Shown one piece after another: positions 35,855-46,075 of a stretch of DNA of 64,000 nt. The translations under genes and the position numbers were made by a program. The stretch's first letter is position 1; the number at the start of each line of letters is the position of its first letter. The notes beneath the pieces are model-generated. The model was not told the origin of the DNA. It did no database searches and saw nothing but the letters and a program-made list of their open reading frames with translations. The stretch covers positions 1,283,154 through 1,347,153 of the forward strand of contig JAHBZN010000002.1 in assembly GCA_019635415.1 (NCBI GenBank), in the 5' to 3' direction. Source of the DNA: Ramlibacter sp. (GTDB lineage: Bacteria; Pseudomonadota; Gammaproteobacteria; Burkholderiales; Burkholderiaceae_C).

Positions 35855-36817
35855 TCAGGGCTTCCAGGCGGCCAGAAACGCCAGCATGACCTTGGCCGAG
35901 TTGTCGGCCGCCAGCCCCAGGAAGGTGCCCATTTCGTTCTCACCCTCACCGCCGCCGGCGAGATCACTGAGCGAGCGGAAGGCGATGTACGGCACGCTGT
36001 TGCTGTAGGCCACGTGGCCCACCGCGGCGGTTTCCATGTCGAGCACATTGGCCTGGAAGGTCTTGAAGGTGTATTCGCGGAAGGCCGCGTTGTCCATGAA
36101 GGCCTGGCCCGAGACGCCGTTGCCGCCCACGGTGACCTTGGGCGCGTGGCTCAGGCATTTGGCGCCCAGGCAATGCGCGAGCGGCACGCCGCCCAGCGTG
36201 CGGGCCACGGCCAGCATCTTCGGGTCGGCCTCGAACCAGAACTTGCGCACCGGCGCGGGACTGGCCGCGGTGCGGGTTTCGATCGGGCGCGGGAACAGCA
36301 TGCCGTAGTTGGGCAGGGTGGTGCCCCGCGTCCACGACGGCGGGGTGAACTGGCCCGGCGCCGACTCGCGCGCCATGACCACCTCAAGGTACTGGCCCCA
36401 TTGCTCGGGCACGCTCACATCGCCAATGTGCAGCGCCGGGTTGACGCCGCCGGCAATGCCGCTGAAGACGATGCGGCTGACCTTGAAGCGGTCCAGCACC
36501 AGCTGCGTGTTCATGGCCGCGTTGGTCATGCTGATGCCCGAGAGCATGAGCACCACGGGATGCCCTTCGAGCACGCCGGTGGTGAACTCCACGCCATTGA
36601 CGCTGTGCACCGCCGGCGACTGCAACTGCTTCTTGAGCAGCACCAGCTCGGGCGCAAAAGCCGACATGACGACGATGCGCTCGGTGCCGTCGAGCTTGCC
36701 GGCGGCCGCCAGGGCCGGGCCACCCGCCGGCGGTGCGCTGGCGCAGCCACCAAGCACCAGCGCCCCGGCCAGGGCGCCGGCGCCCGCGACGCGCCGCAAC
36801 AGGCCGGTGCCCCTCAT
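35855..36817 (-). CDS. Exported nucleosidase-like lipoprotein (PNP/UDP phosphorylase family)
   Basis: This 320-residue protein has a lipoprotein signal (LVLGGC, Cys25) followed by a PNP_UDP_1 domain like that of MTA/SAH nucleosidases: RIVVMSAFAPELVLLKKQL, VFSGIAGGVNPALHIGDVSVP, DMETAAVGHVA and FRSLSDLAGG, with the Asp that protonates the base. Enzymes of this family are normally cytoplasmic, so export is unusual. Its start overlaps the stop of the BMP gene (ATGA). It may release bases from nucleosides before uptake (inference). A much longer frame upstream is only a shadow of the BMP gene. Confidence 0.85.
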   Translation of the reverse strand: MRGTGLLRRVAGAGALAGALVLGGCASAPPAGGPALAAAGKLDGTERIVVMSAFAPELVLLKKQLQSPAVHSVNGVEFTTGVLEGHPVVLMLSGISMTNAAMNTQLVLDRFKVSRIVFSGIAGGVNPALHIGDVSVPEQWGQYLEVVMARESAPGQFTPPSWTRGTTLPNYGMLFPRPIETRTAASPAPVRKFWFEADPKMLAVARTLGGVPLAHCLGAKCLSHAPKVTVGGNGVSGQAFMDNAAFREYTFKTFQANVLDMETAAVGHVAYSNSVPYIAFRSLSDLAGGGEGENEMGTFLGLAADNSAKVMLAFLAAWKP

Positions 36818-37821
36818 TTGGCGGTGGACTTGGGCTGGCTGTCGTCCACCTTGACGGTGAACTTGCCGGACAGGATGTCGGCCTGCCGGGCCTTGACCTT
36901 GGCCACGACGGGGGCCGGCACCTTCTTCTCGAACGTGCCCAGCGGCGCCAGCTCGGAGCCCTTGTACTTCATCATGGAGTACTGGCCGTAGTCCTCGGCG
37001 GTGAACTTGCCTTCCTTCACGAGCTTGATGGCACGGTCGGCCGAGGGCTCGAAGTTCCACAGCGCCGAGGCCACCACCGTGTCGGGGTACTGCGGCTGGG
37101 TGTTGATGACGTTGCCAATGGCGAGCTTGCCTTTCTCCTTGGCGGCGTCGCTCACGCCAAAGCGCTCGGCGTACATCACGTCGGCACCCTTGTCGATCAT
37201 GGCGAACGCGGCTTCCTTGGCCTTGGGCGGGTCGAACCAGCTGTTGATGAAGCTCACGGTGAACTCGACCTTGGGGTTGACCTCCTTGGCGCCGGCCATG
37301 AAGGCGTTCATCAGGCGGTTGACCTCGGGGATGGGGAAGCCGCCGACCATGCCGATCTTGTTGCTCTTGGTCATGCCGCCGGCCACCATGCCGCTGAGGT
37401 AGGCCGGCTCCTGGATGAAGTTGTCGAACACGCTGAAGTTGGGCGCCTGCGGCTTGCCCGAGCTGCCCAGCAGGAACGAGGTCTTGGGGAAGTCCTTGGC
37501 CACCTTGCGCGCCGCGGCCTCCACGGCAAAGGCCTCGCCCACGATGAGCTGGTTGCCGCCGGTGGCGTACTCGCGCATCACGCGCTCGTAGTCGGCATTG
37601 CTGACGTTCTCGCTGGCCTTGTATTCGATCTCGCCGCGCGCCTCGGCGGCCTTGAGGGCCTTGTGCAGGCGGCTGACCCACTGCTGCTCGAAGGGCACGG
37701 TGTAGACCGCGGCCACCTTGAGCTTGGGCTGGTCCAGCGCGAAGGCGGGGGCGGAGGCCGCGGCCGCGAGCGCGGCGGCCAGGGCCACGACGTGGCGGCG
37801 ATTGAGCGTGTTTGACTTCAT
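36814..37821 (-). CDS. BMP-family ABC substrate-binding protein
   Basis: This 335-residue protein has a cleavable signal peptide (NRRHVVALAAALAAAASAPAFA-L, shown in part; it has a twin Arg but no lipobox) and a BMP domain, the binding protein type of purine and pyrimidine nucleoside importers. Landmarks are VAAVYTVPFEQQWVSRLHKA, GMVGGFPIPEVNRLMNAF and SWFDPPKAKEAAFAMIDKGADV. The transport partners are the ATPase and permeases at 31.1-34.7 kb. It lies 74 bp downstream of upp, with a 60-bp interspersed element in between. Confidence 0.93.
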   Translation of the reverse strand: MKSNTLNRRHVVALAAALAAAASAPAFALDQPKLKVAAVYTVPFEQQWVSRLHKALKAAEARGEIEYKASENVSNADYERVMREYATGGNQLIVGEAFAVEAAARKVAKDFPKTSFLLGSSGKPQAPNFSVFDNFIQEPAYLSGMVAGGMTKSNKIGMVGGFPIPEVNRLMNAFMAGAKEVNPKVEFTVSFINSWFDPPKAKEAAFAMIDKGADVMYAERFGVSDAAKEKGKLAIGNVINTQPQYPDTVVASALWNFEPSADRAIKLVKEGKFTAEDYGQYSMMKYKGSELAPLGTFEKKVPAPVVAKVKARQADILSGKFTVKVDDSQPKSTAK

Positions 37822-37847
37822 GGTTTCTTCTCCGGTTGACTCAGGTT

Positions 37848-37895
37848 GCTATGAAAAATGGAGCTGGAAGTGGCCGCGTGGCAAGGGCTACAGGC

Positions 37896-37907
<12 letters not shown>
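37848..37907 (+). repeat. 60-bp interspersed element, copy 5 (overlaps the 3' end of upp)
   Basis: It begins GCTATGAAAAATGGAGC and contains GTGGCAAGGGCTACAGG, ending in ATTTGGTTCC. It lies in antisense to upp, and its last 12 bases hold the upp stop codon and the codons of the end of the conserved C-terminus FGTK. It is stop-free in frame 0. Confidence 0.85.
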
Positions 37908-38525
<618 letters not shown>

Positions 38526-38558
38526 GGGAATGTTGCCTTCTCTGGAAATGTCGTTCTT

Positions 38559-39848
38559 CTAAAAAACCGTGCCATCGCTGGCAATGCTCAGGGGCGGCAG
38601 TCCGCCACGCAAGCGTTGTGCCAGAACCCGGCCCGCCGCCCAGCTGCCGCCCTCGAGCATGCAGGCCAGGGGCATCTGCGCCTCGCTCAGGCCCAACAGG
38701 GCACGCACGCGCGGCGCCAGCTCGTCGAGCAGTGCCACGGTGAGCGCACGCCACTCGACCACCAGCTCGTCGCCGGGCAGCCAGGTGCGCTGGGCCAGCG
38801 CCGGGTCGCGCAGGCCCAGCAGGCCGCTGTCCAGCATCAGGCCGCCGTTGCGGTATTCGGGCAGGCCGGTCAGCGCGTCCAGGCCCTGCACCCGCACGCC
38901 GGCCCACTGGAAGGGCTCCAGCAGCGAATAGGTCAGCCACTGCGAGAGCTTGTGAAACGGCATCCAGCCGTCGCTTTCGGCCTCGCCGCGCACGGCGCCG
39001 TGGCGCCAGCAGTCGCCCAGCGGGATCGGCCCGAGCCGGTTGTCGGCCGGCCAGACCGGCGAGAGCGAGGCCAGCAGCTGCGAGAGGATGTCGTGCGCGG
39101 TGACGGTGGCGGTGGGCGGCACATCGGGCCCGAGCGGGCTGACGAGCATGTCGAACAGCGCGCCAGGCCGGCCGCTGGCGCCAAACACCTCGGGCTGCTC
39201 CAGCAGCACCTCGCCCAGGCGGCGCAGCAGCACCACGCGGCCCTGCAGGCCCACCAGCGGGTTGGCCTCGCTGACCTGGAAGGACTCGGCCAGCCGGTCG
39301 GCCACCAGGCCGCGCAGGCCCATGCCGTCCACCTGCAGCGGCTGCGCGGCGTCGCTGGAAAACAACCCGCCCATGAAGGCGTGGAAGCTGGCCACGCCCA
39401 GCCCCTCGGAGCGGCTGAAGCGCTTGCCGCTCGAGGGCTCGGTGTAGCGCCAGTCGGCGCCGGCGCCGGCATCCAGCAGCACACTGACCACCGCCAGGTC
39501 GATCCAGGCGCGGGCCCGGGCGGGGGCGTGTGCATCGCCCAGCAGGCCGTCGAGCGTGGCCTTGCGGTCGATGCCGCCGGCCTCGAAGTGCCGCCAGCGG
39601 CTGTGGAACGGGATCTTCAGGTCGGGGTAGCGGTCGCGTGTGGTGGCAACGATTTCCTGGGCCGCGCTGGCCATCGCATCGTCATGGACCGTGAACCAGG
39701 CGGACTCGCCGGCGCGCGCACGGGCCAGCAGCGCCGCGGCCCGCTCGCGGATCGCGGTTGTGGTGCGCAACTGGGCTGCAGCCCTTGTCTGCTGGTCATT
39801 GGCTGCTATCAGATCAGGAGCGCTTCCGGTGCTGTCGGGTGCGCTCAT
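38559..39848 (-). CDS. URC4 / DUF1688 uracil catabolism protein
   Basis: This 429-residue protein is of the DUF1688/URC4 family, needed for the URC pathway of uracil breakdown, first described in the yeast Lachancea kluyveri. Its exact reaction is not established. Landmarks are HSRWRHFEAGGIDR, WIDLAVVSVLLDAGAGADWRY, FSRSEGLGVASFHAFMGG and LPGDELVVEWRALTVALLDEL. It overlaps URC1 by 4 bases. Residues about 10-29 (APDLIAANDQQTRAAAQL) are encoded by a 60-bp interspersed element, in front of the conserved domain. Confidence 0.9.
   Translation of the reverse strand: MSAPDSTGSAPDLIAANDQQTRAAAQLRTTTAIRERAAALLARARAGESAWFTVHDDAMASAAQEIVATTRDRYPDLKIPFHSRWRHFEAGGIDRKATLDGLLGDAHAPARARAWIDLAVVSVLLDAGAGADWRYTEPSSGKRFSRSEGLGVASFHAFMGGLFSSDAAQPLQVDGMGLRGLVADRLAESFQVSEANPLVGLQGRVVLLRRLGEVLLEQPEVFGASGRPGALFDMLVSPLGPDVPPTATVTAHDILSQLLASLSPVWPADNRLGPIPLGDCWRHGAVRGEAESDGWMPFHKLSQWLTYSLLEPFQWAGVRVQGLDALTGLPEYRNGGLMLDSGLLGLRDPALAQRTWLPGDELVVEWRALTVALLDELAPRVRALLGLSEAQMPLACMLEGGSWAAGRVLAQRLRGGLPPLSIASDGTVF
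39762..39821 (-). repeat. 60-bp interspersed element, copy 6 (inside URC4, sense)
   Basis: On the minus strand it begins GCTCCTGATCTGATAGC and has CAAGGGCTGCAGCCC at bases 35-49, with the second inverted repeat perfect. The inner 11 bases of the first hairpin are inverted, as in copy 2. It is read in frame 0 near the N-terminus of URC4. Confidence 0.8.
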
Positions 39849-41098
39849 GCGCTCAGCCCCCGGCCCTTGGCTTTCTTCAGTTCCTCGGCGTCGGGCACGG
39901 CGCCGGGGGTGAAGTAGCCGGCCGCCATCTTGGCGTCCATCTCGACGCGGGCATCGGCCGGGATCAGTTCGTCGGGGATGTTGATGCGCTGCACCACCTC
40001 GATGCCGGCACGCGTGATGGCGTCGTACTTCATGTTACTCATCGACACCAGCCGGTGGATCTTGCGGATGCCCAGCCAGCTCAGCACGTCGGGCATCAGT
40101 TCCTGGAAGCGCATGTCCTGCACGCCGGCCACGCACTCGGTGCGGTTGAAGTACTGGTCGGCTGTGTCGCCGCCCACCTGGCGCTTGCGCGCGTTGTAGA
40201 CCAGGAACTTGGTGACCTCGCCCAGCGCACGGCCCTCCTTGCGGAAGTAGCTGACCAGGCCCACGCCGCCGCGCTGCGCGCCCTGGATGCATTCCTCGAT
40301 GGCATGGGTCAGGTAGGGCCGGCAGGTGCAGATGTCGGAGCCGAACACGTCGGAGCCATTGCATTCGTCGTGCACGCGGGCCGTCAGCTCGACCTCGGGG
40401 TTGGCCAGGTCGCGCGGCTTGCCGAAGATGTAGGCCGTGAGCCCGCCAATCGGCGGCAGGAACACTTCCAGGTCGGAGCGCGTGACCAGCTCGGGGTACA
40501 TGCCGCCGGTTTCCTCGAACAGCACGCGGCGCAGGTCGGTCTCGCTGCAGCCAAAGCGCTGGGCCACGCCGGGCAGGTACCACACGGGTTCCACGGCCAC
40601 CTTGGTCACCATGGCCGCGCCGCCGGCGGTGAGCACCTTGCCATCGGCCTGGAGCCGGCCTTTTTGCAGGGCCTCGATCACCTCGGGCAGGATCACGTGG
40701 GCCTGGGTGACGGCGATGGTGGGGCGGATGTCGTAGCCCGCCGCCAGCTCGGCGGCAAATTCGGTGGCGATGGTGGCGCCCCACGGGTCCATGGCCACGA
40801 TGCGGCCCGGCTCGCTCCACTGCGGGTAGGGGCCGATCACGTCGGTGGGCGCGGTGTTGGTCAGGTCGGCCTTGTGGTCGCGCGACAGGCCGCCCGAGGC
40901 CACCGCCAGGGCGCGGTAGATGCTGTAGGAGCCACTGTGCGTGCCGATCACATTGCGGTGGGCGCGCTTGGTGGTGGTGCCCACGATGGGGCCGCGTTCG
41001 GCGGCGGTAGCCGCACCCCAGCGGATCGGCAGGGCGCCAAAGCCACCGGAGTGGGAGGTGAGGCGGATATGGCGGGGGGCCGGTACTTCAACGGACAT
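39845..41098 (-). CDS. URC1 / GTP cyclohydrolase II-like uracil catabolism enzyme
   Basis: This 417-residue protein resembles GTP cyclohydrolase II but is of the URC1 type, with a long N-terminal extension of about 200 residues. The zinc site is kept: Cys246-x10-Cys257-x-Cys259 (CNGSDVFGSDICTC). FRKEGRALGEVTKFLVYNARKR is the substrate region. No DHBP synthase (RibB) domain is present. Standing with URC4 and upp it should act on a uracil-derived nucleotide instead of GTP, as proposed for yeast URC1. It is the first gene of the operon, behind a good promoter. Confidence 0.9.
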   Translation of the reverse strand: MSVEVPAPRHIRLTSHSGGFGALPIRWGAATAAERGPIVGTTTKRAHRNVIGTHSGSYSIYRALAVASGGLSRDHKADLTNTAPTDVIGPYPQWSEPGRIVAMDPWGATIATEFAAELAAGYDIRPTIAVTQAHVILPEVIEALQKGRLQADGKVLTAGGAAMVTKVAVEPVWYLPGVAQRFGCSETDLRRVLFEETGGMYPELVTRSDLEVFLPPIGGLTAYIFGKPRDLANPEVELTARVHDECNGSDVFGSDICTCRPYLTHAIEECIQGAQRGGVGLVSYFRKEGRALGEVTKFLVYNARKRQVGGDTADQYFNRTECVAGVQDMRFQELMPDVLSWLGIRKIHRLVSMSNMKYDAITRAGIEVVQRINIPDELIPADARVEMDAKMAAGYFTPGAVPDAEELKKAKGRGLSA

Positions 41099-41118
41099 AG
41101 GGGACCCTTAAAAAATGC

Positions 41119-41147
41119 AATGTACAGAGGCTGGCCGTGCCTTGCAA
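41119..41147 (-). promoter_or_regulatory. Candidate promoter of the URC operon
   Basis: On the minus strand TTGCAA (41142-41147) and TACATT (41119-41124) are 17 bp apart, a standard sigma-70 spacing. The URC1 start codon lies 20 bases downstream of the -10 box, behind AAGGG. Confidence 0.6.
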
Positions 41148-41186
41148 GCGCCGTGCCGCGAGCCACCCACGCGCAAAAAGCGCTTG

Positions 41187-41206
41187 ACCTCGAGCGCACT
41201 CGAGGT
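41187..41206. promoter_or_regulatory. Palindromic operator candidate upstream of the URC promoter
   Basis: ACCTCGAG-CGCA-CTCGAGGT is a perfect inverted repeat with 8-base arms, about 40 bp upstream of the -35 box of the URC promoter and 57 bp before the divergent NTF2-like gene. It could bind a dimeric regulator of either gene. The regulator is not identified. Confidence 0.55.
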
Positions 41207-41262
41207 TTCCCAATGGCAGGGCGGCAATGTCGCCGCGCCACCACATATCCCCGGGGCACCCC

Positions 41263-41670
41263 ATGAACACCACGGAAACCAACCGACAGATCGCCATCGA
41301 CTTCTACCGCCGCTACGACGCCGGCGACATTGACGGCGCCCTGGCCCTGATGGCCGACGACGCCACCTTCTGGATTGCGGGCCAGCCCGGCAGCACCGCC
41401 AGTGCCGGCCTGCAGACCAAGGCGCAGATCGCGGACATCTTCCGCCGCATGGACGGCGCGCTCACCGGCCCGCTGCGCATGACGGTCAAACACACGGTGG
41501 CCGAAGGCGACCACGTGGCCGTCGAGGCCGAATCGCGCGGCGAGCTGAAGAACGGGCGCGTCTACAGCCAGCAGTACCACGCGCTGTTTACGCTGCGCGG
41601 CGGCAGGATTACGGCCGTGCGGGAATACATGGACACGCGGCATGTGCAGGAGGTCTGGTACAGCCGTTGA
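41263..41670 (+). CDS. SnoaL/NTF2-like protein
   Basis: This 135-residue protein has one NTF2-like cone fold: QIAIDFYRRYDAGDIDGALALMADDATFWI, then a central DIFRRMDGALTGPLRM and YSQQYHALFTLRGGRITAVREYMDTRH. SnoaL-like members include isomerases, hydrolases and binding proteins; the role here is unknown. It is divergent from the URC operon. The start at 41263 was chosen because 12 upstream in-frame codons are unconserved. Confidence 0.85.
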   Translation: MNTTETNRQIAIDFYRRYDAGDIDGALALMADDATFWIAGQPGSTASAGLQTKAQIADIFRRMDGALTGPLRMTVKHTVAEGDHVAVEAESRGELKNGRVYSQQYHALFTLRGGRITAVREYMDTRHVQEVWYSR

Positions 41671-41854
41671 GAGGGATGACATCACTGGCGCGTGGTGCCT
41701 CCGTACGCTCGGGCAATGGAGCACGGGAGAACAGGCGGCCCCCACGGGACGAAGCCCGACCCGGTCACCCCGACCGGCGTTTTCTGCGAGACGGCCGTGG
41801 TGAATGGAAAGACCAGGCCTGCAGTCCCGTGCGAGCGGGGTCACTGGTGCGCCG
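41671..41854. other. Short intergenic stretch with no recognised feature
   Basis: These 184 bp lie between the convergent ends of the NTF2-like and HerA-like genes. I see no gene, no terminator with a T run and no repeat. Confidence 0.5.
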
Positions 41855-43336
41855 TCAGCGCTTCTTGCCCCCCAGGATGCTCCCCAACGCCCCCCGCAAC
41901 ACCTGGCGCGCCAGGTTGCGCGCCTCGCTTTTCAGCACCTGCTGCACCAGGCCGTCGCGCTGGCCGCCGCGCGGGCCGGTGGAGCCAAACAGCACGTTGC
42001 TCAGGCCGCCCATGAAGCCGCCTGAGGCTTCGGCCTTTTCAGTGGCTTCGGCCTGGGCGGCTGCGGTGCGGGCGGTGAGTTTCTCGTAGGCGGACTCGCG
42101 GTCCACGGCCTTTTCATACACACCGGCCACCAACGAGCCCGCGATCAGGGCCTGGCGTTGCGCCGGGCTGATGGGGCCGAGTTGGCTGCCCGGGGGCAGC
42201 ACGAACACACGCTCGGTGACGCTGGGCCGGCCCTTGGCGTCCAGGAAACTCACCAGCGCCTCGCCCACGGCCAGCTCGGTGATGGCGCCCTCGATGTCCA
42301 GCCCGGGCTTTTGCCGCATGGTCTGGGCCGTGGCCTTGACGGCTTTCTGGTCGCGCGGGGTGAAGGCACGCAGCGCGTGCTGCACGCGGTTGCCCAGCTG
42401 GGCCAGCACGCTGTCGGGAATGTCCAGCGGGTTCTGCGTCACGAAATACACGCCCACGCCCTTGGAGCGCACCAGCCGCACCACCAGCTCGATGCGCTCG
42501 ATCAGCACCTTGGGCGCCTCGTTGAACAGCAGGTGCGCCTCGTCAAAAAAGAACACCAGCTTGGGTTGCTCGGGGTCGCCGATTTCGGGCAGTTGCTCAA
42601 ACAGCTCCGACAGCATCCACAGCAGGAAGCTGGCGTACAGCCGAGGCGAGTTCATGAGCTTGTCGGCGGCCAGGATGTTGACCATGCCCTTGCCATCCAC
42701 CGTCTGCATGAAGTCGGCGATGTTGAGCATGGGCTCGCCGAAGAACTTGTCGCCGCCCTGGGTCTCGACCTGCATCAGCCCGCGCTGGATGGCGCCCACG
42801 CTGGCGGCGCTGATGTTGCCGTACTGCGTGGTGAACTGGCTGGCGTTGTCGCCCACATGCTGCAGCATGGCGCGCAGGTCTTTCAGGTCGAGCAGCAGCA
42901 GGCCGGCGTCGTCGGCGATCTTGAACACGAGGTTGAGCACGCCGGCCTGGGTGTCGTTCAGGTTGAGCATGCGGGCCAGCAGCAGGGGGCCCATGTCGGA
43001 CACGGTGGCGCGCACGGGGTGGCCCTGTTCGCCAAACACGTCCCACAGCGTGGCGGGGCAGGCCTGGGACGCCGGGAGGTCGATGCCGCGCTCCTTGAGC
43101 ACGGCCGTCAGCTTCTCGCCAAAGCTGCCGGCCTGGCTGATGCCGGTGAGGTCGCCCTTGACGTCGGCCATGAACACCGGCACACCGAGGTTGGAAAACT
43201 TCTCGGCCAGGGTCTGCAGCGTCACGGTCTTGCCGGTGCCGGTGGCGCCGGTGATCAGCCCGTGCCGGTTGGCCAGGCCGGGCAGCAGCTCGCAGGTGAC
43301 GGTTGCGTTCTTGGCAATCAGCAGCGGTTCGGCCAT
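41855..43336 (-). CDS. HerA/YjgR-type ATPase (DUF853)
   Basis: This 493-residue protein is of the DUF853 (YjgR) family of HerA-FtsK-type ATPases. It has Walker [12 protein letters not shown] (residues 30-40), the segment [14 protein letters not shown], Walker [13 protein letters not shown] and the sensor region [22 protein letters not shown]. The C-terminus is basic (LGGKKR). Members are predicted DNA- or protein-translocating ATPases of unknown role; it is a housekeeping gene in many proteobacteria and no defence partner such as NurA is adjacent. Confidence 0.92.
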   Translation of the reverse strand: MAEPLLIAKNATVTCELLPGLANRHGLITGATGTGKTVTLQTLAEKFSNLGVPVFMADVKGDLTGISQAGSFGEKLTAVLKERGIDLPASQACPATLWDVFGEQGHPVRATVSDMGPLLLARMLNLNDTQAGVLNLVFKIADDAGLLLLDLKDLRAMLQHVGDNASQFTTQYGNISAASVGAIQRGLMQVETQGGDKFFGEPMLNIADFMQTVDGKGMVNILAADKLMNSPRLYASFLLWMLSELFEQLPEIGDPEQPKLVFFFDEAHLLFNEAPKVLIERIELVVRLVRSKGVGVYFVTQNPLDIPDSVLAQLGNRVQHALRAFTPRDQKAVKATAQTMRQKPGLDIEGAITELAVGEALVSFLDAKGRPSVTERVFVLPPGSQLGPISPAQRQALIAGSLVAGVYEKAVDRESAYEKLTARTAAAQAEATEKAEASGGFMGGLSNVLFGSTGPRGGQRDGLVQQVLKSEARNLARQVLRGALGSILGGKKR

Positions 43337-43403
43337 GGCGGTGTCCTCGGTGTGAAAAAGTAAAATCGCGGGCTCAAGGTTAAATCAAGACAAAGGGACC
43401 CCC

Positions 43404-44129
43404 GTGGCTGGACACAGTAAATGGGCCAATATTCAACACAGAAAAGGCCGCCAGGACGAGAAGCGCGGCAAGATCTGGACCCGCATCATCCGTGAAATCA
43501 CGGTGGCGGCGCGCGCCGGCGGCGGCGACCTGAGCGCCAACCCGCGCCTGCGGCTGGCCGTGGAAAAGGCCAAGGCGGCCAACATGCCGGCCGACCGCAT
43601 CAAGTACAACATCGACAAGGCCACGGGCAACGCCGAGGGTGTGAACTACGAGGAAATCCGCTACGAGGGCTACGGCATCGCCGGCGCGGCCATCATCGTG
43701 GACACCATGACCGACAACCGCGTGCGCACCGTGGCCGAGGTGCGCCACGCCTTCAGCAAGCACGGCGGCAACATGGGCACCGAGGGGTCGGTGGCCTTCC
43801 AGTTCAAACACTGCGGCCAGTTGATCTTCGCGCCCGGCACCAGCGAGGACCGCGTCATGGAAGTGGCGCTCGAAGCCGGCGCCGACGACGTGGTGACCGG
43901 TGACGATGGCGCCATCGAGGTGCTGACCGCCTATGCCGACTTTGAAGCCGTGAAGAACGCCCTGGAGGCCGCCGGCCTCAAGCCCGAGGTGGCCGAGGTC
44001 ACCATGCGGCCCGAAAACACCATTGAACTCACCGGCGAGGACGCCGCCCGCATGCAGAAACTGCTCGACATCCTTGAAGACCTGGACGATGTCCAGGACG
44101 TGTTCCACAACGCGAGCATCGACGCATGA
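43404..44129 (+). CDS. yebC: YebC/TACO1-family protein, canonical copy
   Basis: This 241-residue protein begins with the canonical [23 protein letters not shown] (GTG start) and has [19 protein letters not shown] and a C-terminal [17 protein letters not shown]. YebC relieves ribosome stalling and has been called a transcription regulator. The gene is followed by purD with a 4-base overlap. A second, divergent paralogue is encoded at 17946-18662. Confidence 0.96.
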   Translation: MAGHSKWANIQHRKGRQDEKRGKIWTRIIREITVAARAGGGDLSANPRLRLAVEKAKAANMPADRIKYNIDKATGNAEGVNYEEIRYEGYGIAGAAIIVDTMTDNRVRTVAEVRHAFSKHGGNMGTEGSVAFQFKHCGQLIFAPGTSEDRVMEVALEAGADDVVTGDDGAIEVLTAYADFEAVKNALEAAGLKPEVAEVTMRPENTIELTGEDAARMQKLLDILEDLDDVQDVFHNASIDA

Positions 44130-45406
44130 AAGTCCTGGTCATCGGTGGCGGCGGCCGGGAACACGCACTGGCCTGGAAACTGGCCCAGTCCCCCCGGGTG
44201 CAGGCCGTCTATGTGGCGCCCGGCAACGGCGGCACGGCGCGGGACGACCGCCTGGAGAACATTGCCATCACCGACGTGGTGGCGTTGCGCGAATGGGCGC
44301 AGGCCCAGAAGATCGGCCTCACGGTGGTGGGGCCCGAGGGGCCCCTGGCCTCGGGCGTGGTGGACGAGTTCCGGGCCCACGGCCTGCGCGTGTTCGGCCC
44401 CACCAAGGCAGCCGCCCAGCTCGAGAGCTCCAAGGCCTTCTCCAAGGCGTTCATGAAGCGCCATGGCATTCCCACGGCCGAGTACGAAACCTTTTCGGAC
44501 GCGGCCGCGGCCCACGCCTATGTGGACAGCAAGGGCGCACCGATCGTGGTCAAGGCCGATGGCCTGGCCGCCGGCAAGGGCGTGGTGGTGGCCATGACCG
44601 CGGCCGAGGCCCATGAAGCCATCGACTTCATGCTGCTGGACAACAAGCTGGGCGTGGCCCACAACGAAGGCGGCGCGCGCGTGGTGATCGAGGAATTCCT
44701 CGTCGGCGAGGAAGCCAGCTTCATCGTCATGTGCGATGGCAAGAACGTCAGCGCGCTGGCCACCAGCCAGGACCACAAGCGCCTGCTTGACGGCGACGCC
44801 GGCCCCAACACCGGGGGCATGGGCGCCTACTCGCCCGCGCCCGTGGTCACGCCCGAGGTGCATGCCCGCGCCATGCGCGAGATCATCCTGCCGACCATCA
44901 AGGGCATGGAAAAGGACGGCATTCCGTTCACCGGCTTCCTTTACGCCGGCCTGATGATCGATGCCCAGGGCCGGCCCAAGACGCTGGAGTTCAATTGCCG
45001 CATGGGCGACCCCGAGACCCAGCCCATCATGATGCGGCTGAAGTCCGATCTGGTGGACGTGATGATGGCGGCCACGTCGGGCGGCCTGGACCAGGTCGAG
45101 CTGCAATGGGACCGCCGGCCCGCGCTGGGGGTGGTCATGGCGGCCCACGGCTACCCGCTGTCACCGCGCAAGGGCGACGCGATCACCGGCTTGCCCGAAG
45201 ACGCCGATGACGCGGTGGTGTTCCACGCGGGCACCGCGCCGCAAGGGCAGGGCACCGTGACCTCGGGCGGCCGGGTGCTGTGCGTGACCGCGCTGGGCGA
45301 CTCGGTGCGTGCAGCCCAGCAGCGCGCCTACGAGGTAGCCAGCGGCATCCGGTTCGAGGGGGCCCAGTACCGCAAGGACATCGGGCACCGCGCGATTCGC
45401 GGTTAA
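44126..45406 (+). CDS. purD: Phosphoribosylamine-glycine ligase
   Basis: PurD (GARS) joins phosphoribosylamine and glycine, the second step of purine synthesis. The 426-residue protein begins [19 protein letters not shown] and has the ATP-grasp domain with [43 protein letters not shown] and [18 protein letters not shown]. The length is usual. It overlaps yebC by 4 bases and is followed 6 bp later by an acyltransferase gene. Confidence 0.97.
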   Translation: MKVLVIGGGGREHALAWKLAQSPRVQAVYVAPGNGGTARDDRLENIAITDVVALREWAQAQKIGLTVVGPEGPLASGVVDEFRAHGLRVFGPTKAAAQLESSKAFSKAFMKRHGIPTAEYETFSDAAAAHAYVDSKGAPIVVKADGLAAGKGVVVAMTAAEAHEAIDFMLLDNKLGVAHNEGGARVVIEEFLVGEEASFIVMCDGKNVSALATSQDHKRLLDGDAGPNTGGMGAYSPAPVVTPEVHARAMREIILPTIKGMEKDGIPFTGFLYAGLMIDAQGRPKTLEFNCRMGDPETQPIMMRLKSDLVDVMMAATSGGLDQVELQWDRRPALGVVMAAHGYPLSPRKGDAITGLPEDADDAVVFHAGTAPQGQGTVTSGGRVLCVTALGDSVRAAQQRAYEVASGIRFEGAQYRKDIGHRAIRG

Positions 45407-45412
45407 GCCGGT

Positions 45413-46063
45413 TTGGACCCGGTCAGTGACTTTCCCCGCCCGTATCCCCTGCAGTTCCGGGGCAGCCGGCTGGCCCGGGCCGTGCTGCAGCTGGCCGGCT
45501 GGCGCCTGGCATTTGATGGCCTGCCGGCCCTGCAGGGCGTATTGATCGTCTATCCGCACACCAGCAACTGGGATTTCGTGGTGATGATCCTCGCCAAGTG
45601 GGCGCTGGGGGTACCCGTTCGCTTCTGGGGCAAGGACCGCCTGTTCCGCGTGCCGCTGTTCGGCCGCTGGCTGCGCTGGGTGGGGGGCGTGCCGGTGGAC
45701 CGGGCCTCCCCGCGCGGCGTGACGGGCCAGGCCGTGGCGCTGCTGGCCCGGCGCCGCAGCGAGGGCCGCTATTTCTGGCTGGGGCTGGCCCCCGAGGGCA
45801 CGCGCAAGTACATCGACGGCCTGCGCAGCGGGTTCTACCGCACGGCGCAGGGCGCCGGGGTGCCGCTGGGGCTGGTCCGGCTGGACTACGCGCGGCGCGA
45901 GGTGCGGGTGCTGGACTTCATCCTTCCCAGCGGCGATGCCGACGCCGATCTTCGGCGCCTGGCCGGGGTGTATGCGGGGGTGGTGGGCCGGGTGCCCGCC
46001 AACGCCTCGCCGCTGCGCCTGCTGGACGCCTCGGTGCCGCGCGCCGATACCATGGTGAAATGA
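45413..46063 (+). CDS. 1-acyl-sn-glycerol-3-phosphate acyltransferase-like protein (TTG start)
   Basis: This ~216-residue protein has the PlsC-family motifs: HTSNWD (the HX4D catalytic motif, near residue 49) and APEGTRK (near 127). It lacks a strong membrane helix at the N-terminus. The only in-frame start near the domain is TTG at 45413, 6 bp after the purD stop codon. It may add an acyl chain in phospholipid or lipid A-related synthesis; the substrate is not clear from sequence. Confidence 0.82.
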   Translation: MDPVSDFPRPYPLQFRGSRLARAVLQLAGWRLAFDGLPALQGVLIVYPHTSNWDFVVMILAKWALGVPVRFWGKDRLFRVPLFGRWLRWVGGVPVDRASPRGVTGQAVALLARRRSEGRYFWLGLAPEGTRKYIDGLRSGFYRTAQGAGVPLGLVRLDYARREVRVLDFILPSGDADADLRRLAGVYAGVVGRVPANASPLRLLDASVPRADTMVK

Positions 46064-46075
46064 CCCTTTTTTGAC

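Noticed and set aside
36818..37681. N-terminal extension making a 608-residue fusion with the nucleosidase-like protein
   Set aside because: The extension is a frame-shifted shadow of the BMP gene; the lipobox start at 36817 is far better.
41855..43336. A HerA-NurA type defence system
   Set aside because: The gene is of the widespread DUF853/YjgR type and has no nuclease partner beside it.
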